DNA of 64,000 nt, taken from Moniliophthora roreri. Lineage: Eukaryota > Basidiomycota > Agaricomycetes > Agaricales > Marasmiaceae. Shown piece after piece: positions 54,561 through 64,000 of this stretch; position 1 is the first letter of the stretch, and the number at the start of each line of letters is the position of its first letter. The position numbers and the translations under genes were made by a program. The stretch is taken from NCBI GenBank assembly GCA_001466705.2, contig LATX02000182.1, positions 1 through 64,000 on the forward strand, in the 5' to 3' direction. Below the pieces are notes generated by a model. It worked only from the letters and a program-made list of their open reading frames with translations, ran no database searches and was not told where the DNA came from.

Positions 54561-57238
54561 GCTCTAATACAGCACCTAAACTTTAAGTGCCAGGTCCAAT
54601 AAGTCTAATAATTGACACTGTAACACAATCTAGAGGAGGTTAGTAGTCTATACTAGCTCTCTACATTACAGTGTGAGGGTCCTTGGTCAATAAAACAGGC
54701 CAGAAACCACTAATTCTGAATGCAAAGGAATAGATATCAGCGGGATCCACAGTCCAAGTGCACTAGATTGTTCATTTTGTGATCATATTTCAGGATAATG
54801 TGTCAATAAACTTAAAACCTAATTGTTTCTATGTGGAGCTTCGAAGACACTCATACAGATATGACAGGCCTTTCCAGGTGTACATGGGACAACTAATAGG
54901 CAACAAGTATGCTAGAAATTGCAAATGACTCACAAGATCATACGTGGGACAGGAGGAGATTGAATACAGCAGATGTCTAGACCATGACGTCCACCAATCC
55001 AATAGTAGAAAGCAGCTATGCAGAAGTGAACTGGCGGAAGGGGAAACATACCTGCATATACAGCCGGTCCAGAACCCATGGCTATGCAGAAGGATCATAT
55101 GACCCAGCAATGCTCTGTGCAGGGTCCAAAACCCAATAAATCGACTGTTTGGTCACCAAATATACCCATTATACCTAATTGCTATGCAGAATCAAACTTT
55201 TAGGCACAAATATGTATGATTTATACCATAATCTAAAACATGCTCNACTGGGACAGTCAGTAGTTCAGTTTGGGGGAGATAATGTGCTCAATTTTGGGCT
55301 AGACATGAAATCGTGCACTTTTCACATCAAATACTAGAAAAAGAGCCCAGAAGTACGTGTGATATTCACATGACTTGCTGACCCATGAGCTCTAATACAG
55401 CACCTAAACTTTAAGTGCCAGGTCCAATAAGTCTAATAATTGACACTGTAACACAATCTAGAGGAGGTTAGTAGTCTATACTAGCTCTCTACATTACAGT
55501 GTGAGGGTCCTTGGTCAATAAAACAGGCCAGAAACCACTAATTCTGAATGCAAAGGAATAGATATCAGCGGGATCCACAGTCCAAGTGCACTAGATTGTT
55601 CATTTTGTGATCACATTTCAGGATAATGTGTCAATAAACTTAAAACCTAATTGTTTCTATGTGGAGCTTCGAAGACACTCATACAGATATGACAGCCTTT
55701 TCAGGTGTACATGGGACAACTGATAGGCAACAAGTATGCTAGAAATTGCAAATGACTCACAAGATCGTACGTGGGACAGGAGGAGATTGAATACAGCAGA
55801 TTTCTAGACCGTGACATCCACCAATCCAATAGTAGAAAGCAGCTATGCAGAAGTGAACTGGCGGAAGGGGAAACATACCTGCATATACAGCCGGTCCAGA
55901 ACCCATGGCTATGCAGAAGGATCATATGACCCAGCAATGCTCTGTGCAGGGTCCAAAACCCAATAAATCGACTGTTTGGTCACCAAATATACCCATTATA
56001 CCTAATTGCTATGCAGAATCAAACTTTTAGGCACAAATATGTATGATTTATACCATAATCTAAAACATGCTCNAAGTGCACTAGATTGTTCATTTTGCGA
56101 TCACATTTCAGGATAATGTGTCAATAAACTTAAAACCTAATTGTTTCTATGTGGAGCTTCGAAGACACTCATACAGATATGACAGCCTTTTCAGGTGTAC
56201 ATGGGACAACTGATAGGCAACAAGTATGCTAGAAATTGCAAATGACTCACAAGATCGTACGTGGGACAGGAGGAGATTGAATACAGCAGATTTCTAGACC
56301 GTGACATCCACCAATCCAATAGTAGAAAGCAGCTATGCAGAAGTAAACTGGCAGAAGGGGAAACATACCTGCATATACAGCTGGTCCAGAACCCATGGCT
56401 ATGCCAAAGGATCATATGACCCAGCAATGCTCTGTGCAGGGTCCAAAACCCAATAAATTGACTGTTCGGTCACCAAATATACCCATTATACCTAATTGCT
56501 ATGCAGAATCAAACTTTTAGGCACAAATATGTATGATTTATACCATGATCTAAAACATGCTCATTTTATCTTTTATTTTGTTATTTCCAATTATTATTCT
56601 GTATATAAAGAGCTGTACTTGTAGATACAGGCTCAAGGACCGACTGGTACTTGCACCTTATAGCCCTGCACAGCGNTGGGACAGGAGGAGATTGAATACA
56701 GCAGATGTCTAGACCGTGACATCCACCAATCCAATAGTAGAAAGCAGCTATGCAGAAGTGAACTGGCGGAAGGGGAAACATACCTGCATATACAGCCGGT
56801 CCAGAACCCATGGCTATGCAGAAGGATCATATGACCCAGCAATGCTCTGCGCAGGGTCCAAAACCCAATAAATCGACCATTTGGTCACCAAATATACCCA
56901 ATATACCTAATTGCTACACAGAATCAAACTTTTAGGCACAAACACATACAGTTTATACCATAATCTAAAACATGCTCATTTTATCTTTTATTTTGTTATT
57001 TCCAATTATTATTCTGTATATAAAGAGCTGTACTTGTAGATACAGGCTCAAGGACCGACTGGTACTTGCACCTTATAGCCCCACGCAGTGTCAATTTAGA
57101 CCTCTGTGCAGCTTCTTAGACCAAGTCTTTATGCACTTGCCAGTCGGTCGCTTCTAGTCGAGCCAAGATTCATATATATATCTTGCCTCACTGTATACAA
57201 TCTGATAACCAATCAGTAAACCACTTGTGTTTAAAACC
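54561..57238 (+). repeat. L2 LTR fragments in four contig pieces
   Basis: Pieces 54561-55245, 55247-56072, 56074-56675 and 56677-57238 are overlapping parts of one LTR type (CTCTAATACAGCACC, TATATAAAGAGCTGTAC near 56600 and 57018, end TTAAAACC). Each join repeats sequence already present. The recurrent minus ORF beginning [14 protein letters not shown] is a shadow in this non-coding LTR. Confidence 0.7.
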
Positions 57239-57239
57239 N

Positions 57240-57860
57240 TCAACGTCAAAACTGATTGGCCGGTGCCTGTGTCTCCCTTCTGGCCCATCAGAGTGACATT
57301 CTAGGTGGGAACCAAAGGTGTCAGGCCTAGTGTACTAGATTTGCAGCTCTGCATTCATTGAGCCTGTGACTGGCTTCACATCATGATGCAGATGGACAGC
57401 GCAACACCAATCCTACTAAGCAGATCCTCTCTGGGAGGCTGTTCATGGGAGACACAGAAAACATTGAACATTGAACAGGCACTGATTACTGTAGTACTCC
57501 TACCACTTTAGTACACAAATTATTCAGTAATAATACATTTATAGCTCAGTATCAATGTCATTTCTATTATGTCATTGGATCAAACCAGCTCCAGAAATAA
57601 GGAAGGTGGGACTACTTCGCAAGCACCAGTGAATGTGTAAGTCTGCCGCTGCATCTTGCAGGGTGGATTCAAGATTGAAGATTGCAACTTTCCCGCCCCG
57701 TCTCTTGACACAATAGGCAAACGTCGACGCAGGACACACCTGAAACATTGTCAAAAAAGGCAAAAGATTGCATCTGAATGAGGGCTTACAGTGGAGGATG
57801 TGCCAATTACAAGTATCATGTTGGCTTTGTAGACCAGCATATGAATTTCATCAATGTGAT
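57240..57860 (-). pseudogene. Sirtuin gene fragment (last exon and flank), second copy
   Basis: Homologous to 61035-61742, the 3' part of the sirtuin pseudogene. The last exon reads FAYCVKRRGGKVAIFNLEST, then a 1-nt insertion after DAAAD shifts the frame. This copy keeps CpG sites (e.g. CGTCGACGCAGG) where the 61.5-kb copy has TpG/CpA. Bounded by N on both sides. Confidence 0.75.
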
Positions 57861-57861
57861 N

Positions 57862-58270
57862 TTAGCAAGGGGTGTGCCTGCGCTGAACTCTTTGTAGAAA
57901 TTGGTCTAGGACCTTTTCCAGTACACTGTGTGCTGTAGTTATCTTGAAGAAGTCTTGAACTCCATAGAGTCAGACTATATTGGCTATTGAGTCTTTGTAT
58001 GGGACTGTAGCTCTTGTGTTTGTGCCTTGTGCACTGTGTTCTTTATGTTTTGTGTGTGTGTTTGTGATATAAAACATTTTAAAACCATATATACTCCTCA
58101 GAAGGTGAACACTTTGAAGTAGATTGCTTCAATAAGAGAGAATCAACCTAGCTAAGAGTTTTGTTGGCATTCTAAGTGCAGCAACTCTGATCACATCAAT
58201 CCACACTTGCACAACAAACTGAGTTAGACTTTTTGGAGGTTATCTTTTGGTAGCTTTCCACTAGTCTTAT
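57862..58270 (+). repeat. X LTR (R/U5-like) fragment, empty site 1
   Basis: TTAGCAAGGGGTGTGCC to CACTAGTCTTAT. At about 57882-57890 it reads GCGCTGAACTCTTTG without element B. Ends at N. Confidence 0.8.
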
Positions 58271-58271
58271 N

Positions 58272-58735
58272 GGCCTGTGTTGGGTATCAGGTTGTGACAC
58301 ACTTAGAGTCTTAGCAAGGGGTGTGCCTGCGCTGAACTCTTTGTAGAAATTGGTCTAGGACCTTTTCCAGTACACTGTGTGCTGTAGTTATCTTGAAGAA
58401 GTCTTGAACTCCATAGAGTCAGACTATATCGGCTATTGAGTCTTTATTGGGACTGTAGCTCTTGTGTTTTGTGCTTTGTGCACTGTGTTCTTGTGTGTGT
58501 GTTTGTGTGTTTGGATATAAACCCTTTTAAAACCCATATATACTTCTCTGGAGGTGAACACTTTGAAGTAGATTGCTTCAATAAGAGAGAATCAACCCTA
58601 GCTAAGAGTTTTGTTGGCATTCTAAGTGCAGCAACTCGATCACATCAATCCACACTTGCACAACAAACTGAGTTAGACTTTTTGAAGGTTATCTTTTGGT
58701 AGCTTTCCACTAGTCTTATTCTTAGACAAATTACT
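58272..58735 (+). repeat. X LTR (R/U5-like) fragment, empty site 2
   Basis: Starts GGCCTGTGTTGGGTATC, as at 8665, and again lacks element B (about 58338-58348). Contains a GT-rich tract (about 58492-58512). Confidence 0.8.
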
Positions 58736-59139
58736 GCCAAACAGAGGATTAAGGGTGTTTGAGCGTACCTTACTATATTTGGAGGAAGGCTCTATATTTT
58801 ACTATATGCTGGTGGTTACTACAGCATCTAAAAGAAGCATTGGCATAGTTACAAGCACAATTGTTAGTGCTTCTCGACATTATAGAGTTTGATGGGATGA
58901 GCACTAATGAGCACTAGAAGGAGGAATAATATCATAGGCGGAGTTAATGGGATACAGATCAGGATTTGAATTTCTGGAGGGGTGATTTACAAGCCCAGAG
59001 TCTTACACATGTGAAATAGAAACACTGGTTGAGGTCTCAATCATATCAATGGGAATGTATGAAGAATGTAGACAAGTCTGCCATTGTATAATCTACCTGG
59101 ACACTGACTGGGACAGTCAGTAGTTCAGTTTGGGGGAGA
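58736..59139. other. Unassigned, possible 3' internal region of an L2 element
   Basis: No open frame of note. The last bases form a purine tract (TTTGGGGGAGA) directly before the L2 LTR, as expected for a 3' end of an LTR element. Confidence 0.4.
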
Positions 59140-60354
59140 TGATGTGCCCAATTTTGGGCTAGACATGAAATTGTGCACTTTTCACATCAAATACTAGAAA
59201 AAGAGCCCAGAAGTATGTGTGATATTCACGTGACTTGCTGACCCACAAGCTCTAATACAGCACCTAAACTTTAAGTGCCAGGTCCAATAAGTCTAATAAT
59301 TGACACTGTAATACAACCTAGAGGAGGTTAGTAGTCTATACTAGCTCTCTACATTACAGTGAAGCATTGTGTGAGGGTTCTTGGTCAATAAAACAGGCCA
59401 GAAACCACTAATTCTGAATGCAAAGGAATAGATATCAGCAGGATCCACAGTCTAAATGCACTAGATTGTTCATTTTGCGATCACATTTCAGGATAATGTG
59501 TCAATAAACTTAAAACCTAATTATTACTATCAATAACTAGTACATAGTTGGAACTTGTTTCTATGTGGAGCTTCGAAGACACTCATGCAGATATGACAGC
59601 CTTTCCAGGTGTACACGGGACAACTGATAGGCAACAAGTATGCCAGAAATTGCAAATGACTCACAAGATCATACGTGGGACAGGAGGAGATTGAATACAG
59701 CAGATGTCTAGACCGTGACATCCACCAATCCAATAGTAGAAAGCAGCTATGCAGAAGTGAACTGGCGGAAGGGGAAACATACCTGCATATACAGCCGGTC
59801 CAGAACCCATGGCTATGCAGAAGGATCATATGACCCAGCAATGCTCTGTGCAGGGTCCAAAACCCAATAAATCGACTGTTTGGTCACCAAATATACCCAT
59901 TATACCTAATTGCTATGCAGAATCAAACTTTTAGGCACAAATGTGTATGATTTATACCATGATCTAAAAAATGCTCNATATCTTGCCTCACTGTATACAA
60001 TCTGATAACCAATCAGTAAACCACTTGTGTTTAAAACCTACACTTTGTGACCCTTGAGTGCAATACTTGAGTTGTCTTAACTAGAGTCTTTAGACTCTGC
60101 AATCTAAGCTAGCCAATTGAAGATATAAAGAGTTCTGTCCTCTTTCTCACTCCAAATCACTTGAGATAGACTCAGTCTTGTAGCAGACTTGTACAGTGCT
60201 TTCTCACTTATACAAGCCTCTATTGTGGGTTTTGGTGTGTGTTGTGTGTGTGTGGGTTTTGTAGCTGTGTTTAGTTGCAGAAGCCCTGTTGAGAGAGCTT
60301 TTAGAAGTGAAGATAGCGTGTAGTTGTCCTTTAAAGGAGATAGAGTTTCAGCCT
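59140..60354 (+). repeat. L2 LTR, with contig join at 59977
   Basis: TGATGTGCCC start after a purine tract, end GTTTCAGCCT. The TATA-containing middle is missing at the N (59977). A GT-rich stretch near 60230-60260 mirrors the (AC)n of the inverted copy at 28205. Confidence 0.65.
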
Positions 60355-61012
60355 CTTCAACACTACATTCCATTCACTGTCATAGAGTGTTACAAGAGTT
60401 CTCTGGAGGATCAACTGGGTTATATTGCTAGAGCATATGGAGATCCGTTGTATAAATTGAATATGAACCCCATTGAAGTCAATTCATTCCATTGACCAGA
60501 GCAAAATGTGTCGCCGACATATACGAGGATGCCGAGTTTGCTGAATGGGTTTTTCCGAGGTGCAAGTATCAGAGGATGAGGGCGCAGCTTGGGTTCCTTC
60601 AAGAGTGGCCGCTTCCAGAGCATCTCAAGGGACAGGTGATGGCATATATAGACAGGATGGAGGATATAGGTGTTGTGGAGGGTACATTGGTGATGATGGG
60701 TATTGATCATTCAAAGTCTCTGCAAGTGGGATGCGCTTTGTCTCTCTAATTTCTGCTTTCAGTGTTTTCTCTTGTTACTCCCCAGGCCACTTTGGGTTTT
60801 GCTCAATGTTTCAAGTTCTCAGACACTTGTTTGTCAACGTTATCAAACAAAAGTTTCCTACTGTACAAGCTGTTACAGAGGTGCAGCGAACCTCGGGCTT
60901 GTTCTCTGAAACTGCATTGAGAGGAATACTGAGCCACACAGCCAGAGGGACTTTAGCGGAGACTCAGACTCAGAGGATGTGGCAAGTGGGCTGAAAGGTA
61001 TCAAGATATGCG
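60355..61012 (+). CDS. Unrecognised, partly frameshifted exons
   Basis: Frame pieces 60355-60495 (SSLEDQLGYIARAYGDPLYK), 60492-60720 (VADIYEDAEFAEWVFPRC, LPEHLKGQVMAYIDRMEDIG) and, after a probable 60-nt intron (GTGGGATGCG to CTCCCCAG, about 60727-60784), VLRHLFVNVIKQKFPTVQAV and RGTLAETQTQRMW to a stop at about 60992. The first two pieces are out of frame with each other. No known domain; could be a decayed host gene. Confidence 0.35.
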
Positions 61013-61461
61013 GGATGGTTTCCACATAATTTCAAATTCAAAACTGATTGGCCAGTGCCTGTGTCTCCCTTCTGGCCCATCAGAGTGATGTTCTAGGTGG
61101 GAACCAAAGGTGTCAGGCCTAGTGTACTAGATTCGCAGCTCTGCATTCCTCGAGCCTGTGACTGGCTTCATGTCACAATGCAGATGGACAGCACAACACC
61201 AATCCTACTAAGCAGATCCTCTCTGGGGAGGCTGTTCATGGGAGACGCAGAAAATGTTGAACATTGAACAGGCACTGATTACTGTAGTACTCCCACCACT
61301 TTAGTACACAAATTATTCAGTGATAATACATTTATAGCTAAGTATCAATGTCATTTCTATTATGTCTACAGAAAACACAAGAACGACGATCTCAATCACA
61401 CCAAACCTCACAATAGGGATTTACAGAGCATGAGCATTACTTTCATTTCGGGTGCATTGGA

Positions 61462-62572
61462 TCAAACCAGCTCCAGAAATAAGAAAGGTAGGACTACCTC
61501 ATAAGCACCAGTGAATGCAAAGTCTGCTGCTGCGTCTTGCAGAGTGGATTCAAGATTGAAGATTGCAACTTTTCCACCCTGTCTCTTGACACAATAGGCA
61601 AACATCAAGGCAGGATGCACCTGAAACATTGTCAAAAAAGGCAAAAGATTGCATCTGAATGAGGGCTTACAGTGGAGGATGTGCCAATTACAAGTATCAT
61701 GTTGGCTTTGTAGACCAGCATATGAATTTCATCAATGTGATATGGTTTTTTTCCAAAACAAACCACACCTAGATGGGCTAGGGCTCCACATTTCCCACAG
61801 CAAGGAAGTTCTTCAAGGGGAATAGCTCTGTTGATGGTACCAGTGTCCTGAATAGTCTGAAAAGACTCATCTGCTGCTGCAAGGGCAGGGCAGATGGCAC
61901 AGGAATGATCTTCATGGCTGTAACCACACTCAGACTGAGTACAGTTGACATCAAAGAGTCTTCCATGCATTTCCACAATGGATGTTCTGGGAATGGCAGC
62001 TTTCTTTGTCTTGGTATTAAGTTCTGCAGAATGCAAAAGGAAAGCTAATGTAGACAGTTCATCTACATTTTGCATGACTAGGTGACAGGACTTGGCCTTT
62101 GGAGCAACTTTTTTAAGATATTTGGGTACTAATAGCTTTGAGATGATGTGATGGGCGTCATTGGGTTGCGCAGATAATGCTCTCAAGAGGTAAGGTCATA
62201 GTGTGCACAAAACAGATCATAGCAATAAAACACATATGCTTCTCCAATAATAATAAAATTGCCATACAAGAGAGGGATCTGCATTGAATGCATCCAGTGT
62301 AGCAAGAGACATTGTGTCTAAGGACCTCTACATGCCACCACCATCTCTGAATGTTAGGATTCCTGTTGGATGTTGATTGAAGTGAGAGTGTGTGCTGTGA
62401 TGCGAAAACATGTACCTGAGGCTGCAGATAGACCTGCACTGGCAAGAATGAGGATGTTCTCAGCCATACTTTCTCGGAGAGCTTTACTAACGGAGAAACT
62501 GTTCTACACAAGACCACCGTAAATTTAAGAGTTGGTCGAGAGGACAAAACTAATTTTATACTCTGTGGACAT
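61462..62572 (-). pseudogene. Class III (SIRT5-like) sirtuin gene with one premature stop
   Basis: Five exons can be chained: 62572-62546 (tentative first exon), 62503-62416, 62362-62234, 62179-61671, 61620-61462; introns are 42-54 nt with GT-AG ends. The spliced frame is 304 codons, the usual length of the family. Motifs: NAD-binding ILASAGLSAASGILTFRDGG, MQNVDEL, catalytic His in EMHGRLFDVNC, zinc Cys pairs around SECGYSHEDHSCAICPAL and ELPCCGKCG, VVCFGK, GTSSTV and FNLESTLQDAAADF. Sirtuins are NAD-dependent protein deacylases; SIRT5-type members remove acyl groups such as succinyl. A TAG at 62330-62328 replaces the Trp codon of GGMW (codon 50), and GIP is GIL, so the gene is probably dead or misassembled here. 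Confidence 0.85.
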
Positions 62573-63066
62573 ATTCATCAGAAACTTCTTGCTGGAGTTG
62601 TCTTTATTATTCTAAATCAGAACAATAGTGGGTCCAAGTCAGAGAGCTGGATGTCGTTCAGTGGGAAGCATGACCTCAGATTATGTGTGCAGACTTTGAC
62701 TTGTTTGCTTAGTGCTAGAGTAACTAGTGGGAGCAGACTCCTCAAGGCCTTAGCCTGTATTATGACTCAGAGCATTCAGATTTGTGTTTATGGTACTTAT
62801 CCCATTCTGTGCTCAAAATCAATGCTTATTATCTACTAGGTAGCCCGGGTTCAGAAAAAAGCATGTTGGCAGCACACCTGGTATGGTATTAGCTTCAAAG
62901 GCTCAGAGTCTGTCAATGATCAACTCACCCCTCATAGCACAGCAGAATTCACTGGTGCTGTCACTCACATTACCATCTCAATGTTGTTGATGCCAGCCAA
63001 GACATCGACCCTGACCTCCTACTTCTTGTCTACAACACAATCTCTACTACACATTCCTCTTTCACT
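62573..63066. other. No recognised gene
   Basis: Upstream flank of the sirtuin gene. Short plus frame at 62651-62839 without support. 62830-63060 looks like decayed coding DNA (ISMLLMPAKTSTLTSYFLST) but is not identifiable. Confidence 0.4.
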
Positions 63067-63446
63067 TTGTACAAGGTGTTCTTTTAACATGGTTTTCTGA
63101 TTGAGAAAACACTTAATCTTCTTGCAAAGAGAATTTTTATAAAACCATATATAAATTCTAAATTTGATTGTGTCCTCTTAACAAGAATATGCCTGGAGAA
63201 TACTAAATTTTCAGCAGCAAAAGATATGGAATTTTCAAATTCTGAGAATTAATAGATAATACAATATATTAGAATAATTTCCATACTGAGAAAACATTAA
63301 ATTTTCTCTGGTTGAAAATCCTCAGAAAATGCTGATAAGATAAGATAAAAATTCCACATTTTCTATTGTGGGAAAGTCAGAGAAAACACTAGGAAAATAG
63401 TAGGAAAATCATGTGAAAACACTATATTTTAAAGTAGTTTTTAGAT
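63067..63446. mobile_element. MITE copy 3 (left part)
   Basis: GTACAAGGTGTTCTTTT start, then sequence matching 31409 onward; lacks some of the GGAAAAC repeats and is cut by the N at 63447. Confidence 0.6.
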
Positions 63447-63447
63447 N

Positions 63448-64000
63448 TTCCCAACTTTCAAATCTAATAAAATGAGAGTTAAGTTAGAGCATTCTGACAG
63501 ATCTTTTGTTTTGAAATGCAAAGAACCAGATGAGAAGCCTAACATCTTCTTTAATCACAGGGATATCTTTCAAGAGGGAAATTCTAACCAGATTTCATCT
63601 TTCTACAATCCCCTTGTAGTGCTCACTCCTCCTTCTGAAGTTGCAGACTGGGAAGAAGAAAGTCATTATAATTATAAGTACAACAAGGTGGATGATTATA
63701 ACTAGTATGGTTCAGGCTCTATTATTCCACTAATTACTAATTATACTGAACAGAACAATCCTTTCCTTAAAAATATTGAAGATTGTGTTGTAAACATCTG
63801 TACCACATTTTCATTCTGTAATTCAGTTGATTGTACTAGTAGTAATAGTTTGAAATCAAACTCTGCATTACGAGTACTCAATTCTGCTCCAACCAACTAC
63901 ATAAGTCTGATAATTGGAGATTTCTCTAAGTTACATAAGGTAAACCCTATACATATTCAAAGGGTTAATGGTGGTGATACAATCACCAAAGCTAGAACCA
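63448..64000 (+). other. Unassigned sequence with decayed coding appearance
   Basis: A 77-codon frame (63472-63705; KCKEPDEKPNIFFNHRDIFQ, LTPPSEVADWEEESHYNYKY) ends at TAG; the same frame reads on (SLIIGDFSKLHKVNPIHIQR) to the window edge. Acidic/Tyr-rich. Possibly an ORF3-like or gag part of another element; no firm match. Confidence 0.35.

Noticed and set aside
54829..59841. Repeated [14 protein letters not shown]s as a gene family
   Set aside because: All are antisense frames in L2 LTR copies; the plus strand there carries promoter-like signals, and the repetition follows the LTR copies.

Overview
The window looks like repeat-dominated nuclear DNA of a filamentous basidiomycete, most likely an agaricomycete. 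The reasons are Ty3/Gypsy chromoviruses with integrase chromodomains, compact spliced genes with 42-71 nt introns, and almost no intact host coding sequence. The species cannot be named from the sequence. Sixteen single-base N characters (939, 3161, 7502, 32142, 37022, 40570, 47796, 54560, 55246, 56073, 56676, 57239, 57861, 58271, 59977, 63447) mark contig joins. Several have the same sequence on both sides, so part of the apparent duplication is probably assembly redundancy.

Layout. 1-6369: pieces of a CpG-rich Gypsy element (family A) with pol, a post-pol ORF3 and the 3' LTR. 6370-31100: one old, large Gypsy element (X). Its long LTR, gag and pol are broken by four later insertions, each with a 5-bp target-site duplication (TSD): element B in the LTR (TSD CTGAG), full-length inverted element CD in gag (ACGTG), a solo LTR in the RNase H region (AATGC) and a 1.38-kb solo LTR of another family (L2) between RNase H and integrase (TGAAG). 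31100-33000: three tRNA-like modules and an AT-rich terminal-inverted-repeat element of MITE type. 33300-35850: a decayed multi-exon gene and exons of unknown function on the minus strand. 35800-45522: a dispersed repeat (R4) and the 3' part of Gypsy element E. 45523-50440: unrecognised ORFs, another solo LTR and a falsely duplicated 0.96-kb segment. 50446-53378: a CpG-rich, host-like island with one convincing three-exon small gene. 53379-54122: a terminal-inverted-repeat element carrying a tRNA-like Pol III promoter. 54123-60354: LTR fragments of X and L2 plus a sirtuin gene fragment. 60355-62572: unrecognised exons and a class III (SIRT5-like) sirtuin pseudogene. 62573-64000: another MITE copy and unassigned sequence.

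How the parts work together. Elements A, B, CD, E and the solo LTRs at 27450 and 46233 form one chromovirus lineage. I infer this programme: transcription starts 34-35 nt after a TATA box at a conserved AGCTTGACCT. That mRNA 5' end is complementary to a primer-binding site 2 nt inside the 5' LTR boundary (AGGTCAAGCT), which implies Tf1-like self-priming. A leader ORF (ORF0) overlaps the gag start. Gag is followed by a GGGTTTT slip site into pol. Pol ends in a chromodomain, and 2-5 nt later comes ORF3, which in A, C and E carries two zinc-knuckle-like motifs. ORF3, the self-priming geometry and the tRNA-like/TIR composites are the most interesting features here.
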